From: JAXGPP01 sp040766885
GTDB lineage: Bacteria; Planctomycetota; Planctomycetia; Pirellulales; Thermoguttaceae
Assembly (NCBI GenBank): GCA_040766885.1
Contig: JAXGPP010000004.1
Location: 434,001-498,000 of the forward strand
Reading direction: 5' to 3'
DNA length: 64,000 nucleotides
The notes under the pieces are model-generated. The model made no database searches. It was not told where the DNA came from and was given only the letters and a program-made list of their open reading frames with translations. Shown piece by piece: positions 37,374 through 46,985 of this stretch. Numbering within the stretch: the first letter of the stretch is position 1; every line of letters starts with the position of its first letter. The translations under genes were made by a program, and so were the position numbers.

Positions 37374-38213
37374 ATGAAGATTGTCGCCTTTACAAAGAGC
37401 TTTCAGGATTGGCCGATCGGGATGGTCTGTGAGCGGTTTCGCGAGATCGGCCTGGATGGCCTCGATCTCACGGTCCGCACCGGTGGTCACATTGACCCGT
37501 CAAAGGCCCCTCAAGAACTGCCGCTGGCGGCCAAGACGGCTCTGGAAGCGGGTACTCAAATCCCCATGCTGACGACGGGGATCACCGATCCGACACCCGA
37601 AGCCGAAACGCTGCTGGCGACTGCCTCGAAACTGGGCATCAGCCGCATCAAGTTGGGTTACTATAGCTACAAGCCGTTTGGCACATTGGCGAAGCAGATC
37701 GAGGAGACTCGCGCGCGGATAGCCGCCGTGGCAGAACTGGCCAAGAAGTATTCGGTGCTCCCCTGTGTGCACATCCATTCCGGGGCGTACATCCCTTCCC
37801 ATGGAACCATGCTCTACGAGTTGCTTCGCGACTTCCCGCCCGGCGAGGTGGGCGCGTACGCCGACATGCTCCATATGGCTCTCGAAGGGGGCAGCGACGG
37901 TTGGCGGCAGGGCTTGGATCTGATCGCCCCGTGGCTGGCGCTGGTGGCCGTGAAGAATTTTGCATTCCGGCCTCAAGGGCGCGACCAGCACGGGCAGGTT
38001 CAATGGCGCCACGAGGTGGTGCCGATCGCCGACGGCGTCTCCCCCCTCCCCAAGTTCGTCGCCGCGCTGAAATCGATCGGATTCGACGGCATTTATTCAC
38101 TGCACAGTGAGTATGAGGGGAGCGGCAGTTTCAAGGACCTGTCCACCGAGGAGTGTCTCGCGCAGACGGCGGAGGACCTGAAGTACCTCCGCAATCTGCT
38201 GGCGCTAGAATAG
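37374..38213 (+). CDS. Sugar phosphate isomerase/epimerase (xylose-isomerase-like TIM barrel)
   Basis: This 279-residue protein has the AP endonuclease-2/xylose isomerase-like barrel: FREIGLDGLDLTVRTGGHI, GISRIKLGYYSY, VLPCVHIHSGAYIPS, VGAYADMLHMALEGG, and a final SLHSEYEG strand. Metal-binding His, Asp and Glu residues are in these strands. No signal peptide is seen; many planctomycete relatives are exported, so this one is probably cytoplasmic. ATG 37374 has GAGG 6 nt upstream. The substrate is unknown. A small membrane protein gene follows after 4 nt. Confidence 0.85.
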   Translation: MKIVAFTKSFQDWPIGMVCERFREIGLDGLDLTVRTGGHIDPSKAPQELPLAAKTALEAGTQIPMLTTGITDPTPEAETLLATASKLGISRIKLGYYSYKPFGTLAKQIEETRARIAAVAELAKKYSVLPCVHIHSGAYIPSHGTMLYELLRDFPPGEVGAYADMLHMALEGGSDGWRQGLDLIAPWLALVAVKNFAFRPQGRDQHGQVQWRHEVVPIADGVSPLPKFVAALKSIGFDGIYSLHSEYEGSGSFKDLSTEECLAQTAEDLKYLRNLLALE

Positions 38214-38217
38214 CAGT

Positions 38218-38508
38218 ATGACGCCCGGCGGTTGCACAACGCGGCAATACTCGCTTCGCGCACTGATGCTGCTGGTCTTCGCCGTAAGCCTTTGTCTCTC
38301 GGTAGGCCAAGCGTTGGGACCGTTCGGCGCCGTCATGATGGCGATCCAGACCGCCGCGATCGCGTGCGTGCTCGCCGATCTCAACGCCCGGTCGGTGAAG
38401 AGTCGGCGCAGCGTGCTGACGGCGGTCGCTGCCATTCTCATGATCCTCAGCCCGTGGGCCATCCTCGGTCTTTCGCTCATCGCCGTACTGCTGCTGAGGT
38501 CGCACTGA
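38218..38508 (+). CDS. Small planctomycete-type membrane protein
   Basis: This 96-residue protein has an N-terminal segment RQYSLRALMLLVFAVSLCLS, reminiscent of the F-S-L-R-T-L-L motif seen at the start of many planctomycete membrane proteins. Two or three hydrophobic helices follow, the last ending ALIGLSLIAVLLLRSH-like. The role is unknown. Tight spacing (4 nt after the isomerase stop, 2 nt before the trpF ATG) supports it as a real gene in an operon. Confidence 0.6.
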   Translation: MTPGGCTTRQYSLRALMLLVFAVSLCLSVGQALGPFGAVMMAIQTAAIACVLADLNARSVKSRRSVLTAVAAILMILSPWAILGLSLIAVLLLRSH

Positions 38509-38510
38509 AG

Positions 38511-39182
38511 ATGCTCCGTTTTCACGTGAAAATTTGCGGGATCACCAGCGCCGCCGACGCCCAAGTCGCCGCCGACGGCGGGGCCGACGCAGTGGGCCTC
38601 AACTTCTACCGTAAGAGTCCGCGGTTCGTATCGCTCGACCAGGCACGGGTCATCGTCCGCGCCCTTCCCAGTGACACGGTGAAAGTAGGCGTCTTCGTCA
38701 ACTCCAGCCCGGGCGACGTGCGTCGCGTGTTTGACGATATCGGTCTCGACCTCGTTCAACTTCACGGAGACGAGACTCCGCAGGACATCGAGCGGCTCAA
38801 GGATCTTCCGGTCGTTCGCGCCCTTCGCCTGACCGACGCCGGGTTGCAGCCCCTGCTGGACTACATCACCGAGTGCCGGGACCATGGCATTATCTTCGCG
38901 GGTATACTCATCGACTCCTTTCAAAGAGGGGTTTATGGGGGTACGGGGGCCACCGCCGATTGGTCGCTTCTTTCATCCCTCAATGGTTCTATTCGGGGGG
39001 TACCTCTTATTCTGGCGGGTGGCTTGGCCCCAGCGAACGTCGCGGCGGCCATTCGAGAGGTACGCCCGGCCGCCATCGATACGGCCAGCGGTGTGGAATC
39101 GCTGCCGGGCCAGAAAGATCCCACGCTTGTCCGGCAGTTCGTGGCTGCTGCCCGAGCCGCATTCGAGCAAAGCAATCGCTGA
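38511..39182 (+). CDS. trpF: Phosphoribosylanthranilate isomerase
   Basis: This 223-residue protein is full-length for TrpF, which isomerises N-(5-phosphoribosyl)anthranilate in tryptophan synthesis. The family signature VKICGITSAADA carries the catalytic Cys. GADAVGLNFYRKSPRFVS, VGVFVNSSPGDV, LVQLHGDET, PLILAGGLAPANV and AIDTASGVES (phosphate site and catalytic Asp) follow. ATG 38511 lies 2 nt after the preceding stop; in-frame sequence further upstream only shadows that gene. Codons 3-8 contain the palindrome TTTTCACGTGAAAA, a parS-like site. No other trp genes are in the window. Confidence 0.95.
   Translation: MLRFHVKICGITSAADAQVAADGGADAVGLNFYRKSPRFVSLDQARVIVRALPSDTVKVGVFVNSSPGDVRRVFDDIGLDLVQLHGDETPQDIERLKDLPVVRALRLTDAGLQPLLDYITECRDHGIIFAGILIDSFQRGVYGGTGATADWSLLSSLNGSIRGVPLILAGGLAPANVAAAIREVRPAAIDTASGVESLPGQKDPTLVRQFVAAARAAFEQSNR
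38519..38532. promoter_or_regulatory. parS-like palindrome inside trpF
   Basis: TTTTCACGTGAAAA is a perfect 14-bp palindrome whose inner 12 bases TTTCACGTGAAA equal the core of the bacterial ParB site (TGTTTCACGTGAAACA). It is 3.6 kb from the parS next to parAB. It could also be coincidence from the FHVK codons. Confidence 0.4.
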
Positions 39183-39286
39183 ATGCGTAGAAAGATCTTT
39201 AACCAGAACAAGTTGCGAGCGGCGGCCGTTGCGCGCGGGAGGGGCTCCCAGGGTGCTGCCGAATAGTCGCGATTGCGCCCGTCCCC

Positions 39287-39316
39287 TTGCCAATGGGTGA
39301 TCCGGGGTCTTAATAT
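39287..39316 (+). promoter_or_regulatory. Sigma-70-like promoter for ahcY
   Basis: TTGCCA (39,287-39,292) and TAATAT (39,311-39,316) are separated by 18 nt and lie 49 nt before the ahcY GTG. I looked for an SAH riboswitch here and found none. Confidence 0.4.
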
Positions 39317-39365
39317 AGGCGGATTATTGACTGTACAGGCAGAGGAAGCAGGTAAAGGAGGAGTT

Positions 39366-40685
<1,320 letters not shown>

Positions 40686-40707
40686 TCAAGAAAGCACCAA
40701 TGACCAG

Positions 40708-40766
40708 GCACCAATGATCAATGACCAATGACCCTGGTTGGTCGTTGAGCCTTTGATCATTGGTGC
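40708..40766. repeat. Intergenic hairpin of CAATGACC/CCAATGATCA words
   Basis: GCACCAATGATCAA (40,708-40,721) is an exact inverted match to TTGATCATTGGTGC (40,753-40,766). Inside, ATGACCAA pairs with TTGGTCGT, giving an almost continuous stem. An extra direct copy of GCACCAATGA lies at 40,694-40,703. It fills the 93-nt gap between ahcY and the DUF1015 gene and could act in mRNA stability or termination; no T-run follows. Confidence 0.6.
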
Positions 40767-40778
40767 TTCCCCTGCACC

Positions 40779-42095
40779 ATGCCCGAAATCCAAGCCTTCC
40801 GCGCGATTCGTTACGACCTTGGCCATGTGGGGAGCCTGAGCGACGTGGTCGCTCCGCCTTACGACGTCATTGGCCCCGAGTTGCAGGACGACCTTTACAG
40901 GAAGCACCCCTGCAACGTGGTGCGGCTGATTCTCAACCGGCAGGAGCCGGGCGACGACGAGGCCAACAACCGCTACACCCGGGCCCGGCGGTTCCTCAAG
41001 AACTGGCGCGAGGAAGGCGTCCTTTTTGACGAGGCCGACCCGGCCGTTTACGTCTACCATCAGGAGTTCACTGTCGAGGGGCAGACGTTCGTTCGTCGCG
41101 GCTTCATGTCGCGGATGCGCCTGTCACGATTCGGCGAAGGGGTCGTCTTCCCGCACGAGGAGACGATGAGCGGCCCGAAGATGGACCGCCTCATGCTGAC
41201 GGCCATCTGCAAAGTGAATTTGAGCCCGGTGTTTGGCCTCTATCCAGACGCAAAGAACGAGGCTCAGAACATCCTCGAAGCGGCCGTGGGCGACAAGACG
41301 CCCATTGTCGCCACCGATCACCTCGGCGTCACCCATCGCCTTTGGCCCGTGACCGATGTCGGCGTGATTTCCGCCCTGAGCGGTTCGATTGGCCCCAAGC
41401 CGCTGTTCATCGCCGACGGCCATCACCGCTATGAGACCGCGTGCAACTACCGCGACCAGGTCCGCGACAGCGGTATCCTTTCGCCCGAGCACCCCGCCAA
41501 CTTCGTGCTCATGATGTTCATCGCCATGGAGGAGCCGGGTCTGGTGATTCTACCGACACATCGGCTGTTCCGTCATCTGCCCTCTCTCACCGCCGCCGAA
41601 CTGACGAGCAAGCTCGGCGAGTGCTTCACCACTCGCCCCGCCGGCCAAGGGTCGCAGGCGGCGCATGGAGTGTGGGAGGACATTGAAACCGGCGACGACC
41701 AGGGCGCCATCGGTCTCTACACGCGGGCTGATGACAGTTGGACAATCGCTACCGTTACGGCGGCCGGCCATGCCAAGATGGCCGAGGCAGCCCCCGAGCA
41801 CAATGAAGCGTGGCGGAGCCTGGGAGTGAGTCTCCTGCACCGGTTGATTGTCGATACGCTGCTGGGCCAGCACGGCCGGGCTTTGTCGGACCAGGAGAAG
41901 CCGGTCTATGTACACCTGATCGACGAGGTAGCCGCCGGACTTGCCGCGGGCGAGTACCCAATGGCGGCCCTGGTGATGCCCGCCTCGGTGAAACACGTTC
42001 GCGACGTCAGCCTGGCGGGCGAGCGGATGCCCGCGAAGAGCACATACTTCTATCCGAAACTGCTCAGCGGCCTGGTCATCAATCCGCTCGAGTAA
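40779..42095 (+). CDS. DUF1015 family protein
   Basis: This 438-residue soluble protein matches DUF1015 along its full length: IQAFRAIRYDLGHVGSLSDV, VVAPPYDVIGPELQDDLY, ARRFLKNWREEGVLFDEADP, VYVYHQEFTVEGQTFVRRGF and FIADGHHRYETACNYRD. The HHRYE block is the family hallmark. The biochemical function is uncertain. In other bacteria relatives occur near serine or SAM-linked genes; here it follows ahcY by 93 nt, which loosely fits one-carbon metabolism. Confidence 0.88.
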   Translation: MPEIQAFRAIRYDLGHVGSLSDVVAPPYDVIGPELQDDLYRKHPCNVVRLILNRQEPGDDEANNRYTRARRFLKNWREEGVLFDEADPAVYVYHQEFTVEGQTFVRRGFMSRMRLSRFGEGVVFPHEETMSGPKMDRLMLTAICKVNLSPVFGLYPDAKNEAQNILEAAVGDKTPIVATDHLGVTHRLWPVTDVGVISALSGSIGPKPLFIADGHHRYETACNYRDQVRDSGILSPEHPANFVLMMFIAMEEPGLVILPTHRLFRHLPSLTAAELTSKLGECFTTRPAGQGSQAAHGVWEDIETGDDQGAIGLYTRADDSWTIATVTAAGHAKMAEAAPEHNEAWRSLGVSLLHRLIVDTLLGQHGRALSDQEKPVYVHLIDEVAAGLAAGEYPMAALVMPASVKHVRDVSLAGERMPAKSTYFYPKLLSGLVINPLE

Positions 42096-42146
42096 GCCGC
42101 TCGGGCGGACCCTGCCGGTCGGCCCGCCCCGACGGGAAGCTCCGGC

Positions 42147-42162
42147 TGTTCCACGTGGAACG
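42147..42162. promoter_or_regulatory. parS centromere site next to parAB
   Basis: TGTTCCACGTGGAACG contains the 14-bp perfect palindrome GTTCCACGTGGAAC and matches the conserved TGTTNCACGTGAAACA ParB site at most positions. It is 230 nt upstream of parA and 52 nt after the DUF1015 gene. Position and sequence together make a ParB-binding role likely. Confidence 0.75.
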
Positions 42163-42180
42163 GCGAAGCCGTCAGCGAAC

Positions 42181-42300
42181 AGCTTTCAGCAGTCAGCTCT
42201 CCGTTGCGAACCGCCCAGGCAAAGTGCATGGAGACGGTCCGAAACCCGCTCGTAGCCGACCGCGATGGCTGAAAGCTGATCGCTGAAGGCTGACAGCTCC
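42181..42300. repeat. Inverted/direct repeat of AGCTGA/CAGCTTTC words
   Basis: AGCTTTCAGC (42,181-42,190) pairs with GCTGAAAGCT (42,268-42,277). Related words CAGTCAGCTCTCC and CTGACAGCTCC appear on each side. It lies between parS and parA and resembles the other periodic-word intergenic repeats in this window. Confidence 0.45.
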
Positions 42301-42391
42301 TCCCAACTGCCATTTCCCGCTTCCAGCCCCCCTTGCTACAATCCGCCCGCGTTTCGCGACGGTGCTAGCATCTGCCAGCAGGGAGGCTGGT

Positions 42392-43138
42392 GTGGGAAGG
42401 GTACTCTGCGTGGCCAACCAGAAAGGAGGGGTCGGTAAGACGACCACTGCGGTCAATTTGGCCGCGGGTTTGGCCAAGGCGGGGGCCTACGTGCTGCTGG
42501 TCGACCTCGATCCGCAGTGTAACGCCACCTCTGGCCTAGGCGCCGAACCGAGCGAAACGCATCCGCTGGTGGCTGGCCGGTCGCTAGCCGAATCGCTGCT
42601 CGAAACGGGCGTCACGCGACTCGATCTCTTGCCCGGCAGCCGGAGCTTCCGCGACGTCGAAGCGCTCACGCGGGACGACGAGGGGCAGTCGGCACGCCTC
42701 CGGCATCACCTCACCGGTGGGCTCTCAGCCTACGACTACGTGCTCATCGACTGCCCGCCGTCGCTCGGGCCGCTGACCCGAACGGCGCTGGCCAGCTCGA
42801 CCGAAGTGCTGATGCCAATCCAATGCGAGTACTTCGCCATGGAGGGGCTGGCGCAGATGATCGAGGTCATCCGCGACGTGATGCAACGCCCGCCGAACCG
42901 GCTCCAGTTCGGCGGCATCGTCCTCACGATGTATGACCACTTGTTGGAGTTGACCCGCGAAGTGGAGCAGGAGGTCCGCGAGTTCTTTGGGGAGATCGTC
43001 TTCCAGACGGTCATTCCGCGTGACGTGGCGGTGGCCGAAGCCCCCAGCCACGGGCTTTCGATTCTTGACTACGCCCCCCGGGCCCGCGGCGCCCGGGCTT
43101 ATGTCGAATTGTGCATGGAGGTGCTGGAACGTGACTAA
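42392..43138 (+). CDS. parA: Chromosome-partitioning ATPase ParA (Soj)
   Basis: This 248-residue deviant-Walker ATPase segregates chromosomes together with ParB. The P-loop CVANQKGGVGKTTTAVNLAA is canonical, Walker A' is LLVDLDPQCNATSGLG and Walker B is YVLIDCPPSLGPLTRTAL. The GTG at 42,392 is chosen because GGGAGG lies 5 nt upstream and the protein then begins directly before strand 1. The gene overlaps the parB start by 8 nt, so expression is coupled. Confidence 0.95.
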   Translation: MGRVLCVANQKGGVGKTTTAVNLAAGLAKAGAYVLLVDLDPQCNATSGLGAEPSETHPLVAGRSLAESLLETGVTRLDLLPGSRSFRDVEALTRDDEGQSARLRHHLTGGLSAYDYVLIDCPPSLGPLTRTALASSTEVLMPIQCEYFAMEGLAQMIEVIRDVMQRPPNRLQFGGIVLTMYDHLLELTREVEQEVREFFGEIVFQTVIPRDVAVAEAPSHGLSILDYAPRARGARAYVELCMEVLERD

Positions 43139-44174
43139 GGAAAAGAGACTTGGACGTGGACTGGAAGCCCTGCTGGGACGCGTATCGGGCAGCCCGGAGA
43201 CCGGGGCAGTCGCCTCGCCTGGCGCCCCGCACTATCCCCCGCGAATGCACCCGTCGGCAGCCGAGATCGATCTGACGGGTGCGCCGCCGGCCCTGGTGCC
43301 GCAAGCGGAAAACCTCGTCCAGCCCGCGCCCGCCGCCGGCCCGCTCCACGTCGAGATCGGTCTGGTTGACCGCAATCCCTATCAGCCGCGTCAGGATTTC
43401 GATGAGGCCGAAATCGCCACGCTGGCGGAGAGCCTCGAGGCGCACGGCCTGCTGCAACCTGTCGTCGTCCGCCGCGTGGGCGATCGCTATCAGCTCATCG
43501 CGGGCGAACGCCGTTTCCGCGCGGCAGTTAAGGCTGGCTGGGCCGAAGTGCCGGTTCAACTCATCGAAGCCGACGACCGCGAACTGGCAGAGTTGGCAAT
43601 TGTCGAGAACATGCAGCGGAAGGACCTCAACCCGTTGGAGAAAGCCGCGTCGTTCCAGCGGTACCTGGAGCAGTATGGCTGCCGGCAGGAAGAGCTGGCC
43701 TCGCGGCTGAAGCTCGACCGTTCGACGATTTCGAACCTGATTCGGCTACTGGAACTGCCTGCGGCAGTGCAGGACTCGTTGAGGCAGGGGAAGATCACTA
43801 ATGGCCACGCCCGGGCCCTGTTGCCGCTGGGCGACGAGCGGGAACAGATCGCCTTCTGCGAACGGATCCAGCAGGAGGGGATGAGCGTCCGCCAGACGGA
43901 GGCGCTGGTGCAGGAGATGATCCGCAGCGCCGATGCCGAACCGTTGGCGGTGATCGACCGCGAAGGAAATCGGACCACCCGGCCGACGAGCAAGCATCTG
44001 GCAGCGCTCGAGCAGGAACTTCGCTTGGCGTTGGGGACCAAAGTCTCGATCAGTCACGCCAGCGGCGGTCGGGGGAAGATCGTTATCCACTTCGCCAACC
44101 ACGACGAATTCGAGCGGTTGCACAGTCATCTCACCACCTCTGGGGCCGCAATGCCGCACGCTCAAACGGGCTGA
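43131..44174 (+). CDS. parB: Chromosome-partitioning protein ParB (Spo0J)
   Basis: This 347-residue protein has the ParB layout. A short LGRGLEALLG N-terminal ParA-interaction motif comes first. The CTP-binding ParB/Srx domain follows, with NPYQPRQDFDEAEIATLAES and the arginine-rich LIAGERRFRAAVKAG. Then come NPLEKAASFQRYLEQYG and a helix-turn-helix (QEELASRLKLDRSTISNLIR), and a C-terminal dimerisation region. The GTG start lies inside the last codons of parA with GGAGG upstream. A parS site is 970 nt upstream. Confidence 0.95.
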   Translation: MTKEKRLGRGLEALLGRVSGSPETGAVASPGAPHYPPRMHPSAAEIDLTGAPPALVPQAENLVQPAPAAGPLHVEIGLVDRNPYQPRQDFDEAEIATLAESLEAHGLLQPVVVRRVGDRYQLIAGERRFRAAVKAGWAEVPVQLIEADDRELAELAIVENMQRKDLNPLEKAASFQRYLEQYGCRQEELASRLKLDRSTISNLIRLLELPAAVQDSLRQGKITNGHARALLPLGDEREQIAFCERIQQEGMSVRQTEALVQEMIRSADAEPLAVIDREGNRTTRPTSKHLAALEQELRLALGTKVSISHASGGRGKIVIHFANHDEFERLHSHLTTSGAAMPHAQTG

Positions 44175-44425
44175 AAAGGACGTGGAACTCCGCTTGGTGT
44201 TCATCCGGGTGCGAGCCGCAGTTTGAAGACCTGGAAACGCGCAAAGGGCTTGAATCGTTGCTCAGCGGAGTGTCACGGCCTGCTGAGCCGAGGCCCGCCC
44301 GTGATGGCATCGGCGGTTGTCAGTGACGCCGCCACGCGGTACGATTGATCCCATTGGATCGGTCCCGATCATGCCCGTCGGGCGTGGCAGGGCCGGCGGT
44401 CGTCCATCGGTGATACAACATGCAT

Positions 44426-44500
44426 CGGGGCGTAGCGCAGCCTGGCTAGCGCACCTGCTTTGGGAGCAGGGGGTCGTGGGTTCGAATCCCTCCGCCCCGA
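44426..44500 (+). tRNA. tRNA-Pro (anticodon UGG)
   Basis: This is a 75-nt cloverleaf. The acceptor arms CGGGGCG and CGCCCCG pair fully, with discriminator A. The D-arm is GCGC-AGCCTGGCTA-GCGC. The anticodon stem CCTGC/GCAGG encloses TTTGGGA, giving TGG. The T-loop TTCGAAT is standard, but the T-stem GTGGG/CCCTC has one T-T mismatch. CCA is not encoded. I see no clear promoter in the 251 nt between parB and this gene. Confidence 0.95.
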
Positions 44501-44831
44501 CTTTGCATAAATATCTGCTATTTAATCATTTGCGGCACGCGTTCTCGGTCGGCGACGCTGCCGCATTCGGTGCTTCTGGCCAGCATCCGGCTGTTGACCG
44601 ATTTAACTGCAGTGTCTGAGTCGGTTCTCTCTTTTCAGCCACGCCTTGTGTCCGTGCTTCTCGAGCGGGTGCCGCCGAGACGGGAAGAGCCATCGATCTT
44701 GTGAAAGAGCGGGCGTTTCTTCCGTCCATCCGGAAACGGTAGGATGGTTGTGCCCATGGAGGCCCGTTGGAGATCCGGGCTTCCGATTGAGGTCACAGAC
44801 CGATTCACACTAAGAAAAATGGTCAGCCGAA
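44501..44831. other. Gap after tRNA-Pro
   Basis: These 331 nt begin with a short AT-rich stretch (about 44,511-44,535). I find no credible gene, repeat, hairpin terminator or integrase-related att duplication of the tRNA 3' end. Confidence 0.4.
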
Positions 44832-45689
44832 ATGAAAGTACTCGTTGCATTGGTTACGTTCGGTGTCATGCTGGCCGGTGGATCTATCGAAGCGCAGCAG
44901 AGCGAGATCCGTCTCCTTGTCCGTGCCGATGACATCGGCACCGCGCAGGCCGTTAACGAAGCGTGCATCAAGTCATACCAGGAAGGAATCGTCAGGTCGG
45001 TGGAGTTGATGGTTCCGGGGCCGTGGTTCCTCGACGCGGTGCGCCTGCTCAAAGAGAACCCGGATCTAGATGTGGGAGTTCATCTCACGCTCACCAGCGA
45101 ATGGGAACGCGTGAAGTGGCGGCCGCTGACCTACGCACCCAGCCTGGTCGATGCCGACGGGTACTTACGCCCGATGACTCGGCAACGGTCGGACTTCCCA
45201 CCTGGCACCGGTTTTCTCGATGCACAGCCGAACCTGGAGGAAGTCGAACGCGAGCTTCGGGCTCAGATCGAGACGGCTCAGCGGCACCTTGGCAAACAGG
45301 TGAGCCACGTGTCATCGCACATGGGGACCGCGACAGCAACGCTGGAGCTACAGGCATTGACCAGACGCTTGGCCGAGGAATACGGCCTGCAAATGCAGTT
45401 CCCAAGCCTGAAGTCCGGCGGTTCGTTTGGCAGCCTGAAGTCCACGGGCGAACAGCGGGAACAGTTGCTGATCGAACTCATTGAGAGGCTCCAGCCGGGC
45501 CAGTGGTGCATCATCGAGCATCCTGGCCTCGAAACACCGGAGATGCGCGGCATCGGACACAAGGGGTACGAAAACGTTGCCGCGGATCGCGCCGGCGTGA
45601 CGTACGCCTTCACCAGTGCCAGAGTGAAGGCGGCTGTTGCTCGCCGTGGCATCAGACTCATCAGCTACGCCGAAGTGGCGGACGACTGA
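44832..45689 (+). CDS. ChbG/YdjC-like carbohydrate deacetylase, exported
   Basis: This 285-residue protein has a signal peptide (MKVLVALVTFGVMLAGGSIEA). The YdjC/ChbG fold follows, with metal ligands in LLVRADDIG, GVHLTLTSEW and HVSSHMG. These Asp/His residues coordinate the metal that deacetylates chito-oligosaccharides in characterised members. WCIIEHPGLETPEM near the C-terminus is also typical. Export is unusual relative to E. coli ChbG and suggests action on extracytoplasmic sugars. No chitin genes are adjacent. Confidence 0.85.
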   Translation: MKVLVALVTFGVMLAGGSIEAQQSEIRLLVRADDIGTAQAVNEACIKSYQEGIVRSVELMVPGPWFLDAVRLLKENPDLDVGVHLTLTSEWERVKWRPLTYAPSLVDADGYLRPMTRQRSDFPPGTGFLDAQPNLEEVERELRAQIETAQRHLGKQVSHVSSHMGTATATLELQALTRRLAEEYGLQMQFPSLKSGGSFGSLKSTGEQREQLLIELIERLQPGQWCIIEHPGLETPEMRGIGHKGYENVAADRAGVTYAFTSARVKAAVARRGIRLISYAEVADD

Positions 45690-45808
45690 TTCAGTCCGGG
45701 ACATTGCCGGGGCCGTTCGCGATTCGCCCCCTGGCCTGTATCCGGAAGGGACCGTGTCTGCTAGGCTTGTAGCGAACTGGTTCCCCGATTCCCGGCAGGA
45801 GCACTCTC

Positions 45809-46981
45809 GTGAGGCAGTCCATTTCCGCTGTCGTATTTGGCCTGGCGACTCTTGTCGCTCCTCTTTCCCACGCGGCTCAGGGGCCTTCGGGCGCCAGGCC
45901 GCCGGAGTTCGTCTCGCCGGAGGTCTCGGCGGAGAAAGCGATCACCTTCCGCATTCACGCCCCCAAGGCGGAGATGGTGAGGGTGGTCGGCGGCGACATA
46001 CCCGGCAACGGATCGGGTGCCGAGATGGCCAAGGCCGAAAGCGGCGTCTGGGAAGCGACGCTCGGCCCTGTTCCGCCGGGCGCGTATCGCTATCACTTCA
46101 ATGTCGACGGCCTGGCAGTGGCCGATCCCCGCAACCCCTCGACGAGCGAGTCGAACGCCAACGTGTGGAGCCTGGTTTACGTTCCCGGGTCCGAGTTCTC
46201 GGACCTGGTCGATGTGCCGCACGGGGCCGTGGCGGAAGTCACGTATCAATCGCAGACGCTGAAGCGTCCGCGGCGGATGCACGTATACACTCCGCCCGGC
46301 TACGGAAAGGGCGAGGGACACTACCCGGTGCTCTATCTGCTGCACGGCGCGTCTGACAGTGACAATTCGTGGAGCACCATCGGCCGGGCCGGGTTCATCC
46401 TCGATAACCTGATCGCGGCGGGAAAGGCCAAGCCCATGATCGTGGTCATGCCGGCGGGGCACACCGGGCCGTTCCGCTTCGGCCCGCGGCGCGAGCGTTC
46501 GGCTGGCTCCCGAGTCGACGAGTTCCTTGCGGATTTCACCAACGATCTGCGGCCGTATGTCGAGAGCAACTACCGCGCGCTGGCCGATCGGGAACACCGC
46601 GCCATCGCGGGACTCTCCATGGGAGGATCGCAGACGCTCAACATCGCCTTCTCTGGCCTCGACGAGTACGGCTACATCGGTGTCTTCAGTTCAGGCATCT
46701 TCGGCATCACAGGCGGTCCGGGTGGCGGCCCGTCGAACAGGCAGTGGGAGGAAGACCACAAGGAGACGCTAGACAACGCTGAACTGAAAGACGGTCTCAG
46801 GCTGGTGTGGTTCGGCTGCGGTGAAGACGACTTCCTTATCGGAACCTCCAACGCAACCGTCGAAATGCTCAAGAGCCATGGCTTCGACGTTGCGTATCGC
46901 CGGACTGAAGGCGGCCACACCTGGATCAACTGGCGAGACTACCTGAGCGAATTCGCCCAGCAGCTCTTCGCGGGCCCGTGA
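45809..46981 (+). CDS. Secreted esterase with N-terminal E-set domain (XynZ/EsteraseD-like)
   Basis: This 390-residue protein has a signal peptide ending LSHAAQ, an immunoglobulin-like E-set/CBM48 domain at about 35-125 (ITFRIHAPKAEMVRVVGGDI, PPGAYRYHFNVDG) and an esterase domain. The nucleophile is S270 in IAGLSMGGSQ and the catalytic His is H370 in EGGHTWINWRDYL; HGASDSDNSW is the oxyanion-side loop. The layout matches feruloyl or acetyl-xylan esterases. The GTG start at 45,809 has AGGAG 7 nt upstream. It converges on the kinase gene, with 4 nt between stops. Confidence 0.88.
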   Translation: MRQSISAVVFGLATLVAPLSHAAQGPSGARPPEFVSPEVSAEKAITFRIHAPKAEMVRVVGGDIPGNGSGAEMAKAESGVWEATLGPVPPGAYRYHFNVDGLAVADPRNPSTSESNANVWSLVYVPGSEFSDLVDVPHGAVAEVTYQSQTLKRPRRMHVYTPPGYGKGEGHYPVLYLLHGASDSDNSWSTIGRAGFILDNLIAAGKAKPMIVVMPAGHTGPFRFGPRRERSAGSRVDEFLADFTNDLRPYVESNYRALADREHRAIAGLSMGGSQTLNIAFSGLDEYGYIGVFSSGIFGITGGPGGGPSNRQWEEDHKETLDNAELKDGLRLVWFGCGEDDFLIGTSNATVEMLKSHGFDVAYRRTEGGHTWINWRDYLSEFAQQLFAGP

Positions 46982-46985
46982 CTGC

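Noticed and set aside
39183..39365. SAH riboswitch before ahcY
   Set aside because: I could not find the conserved SAH-riboswitch core or its pseudoknot; only a sigma-70-like promoter is seen. A covariance-model search would settle it.
44426..44560. tRNA-associated integration site
   Set aside because: No integrase gene and no duplicate of the tRNA 3' end is seen in the window.
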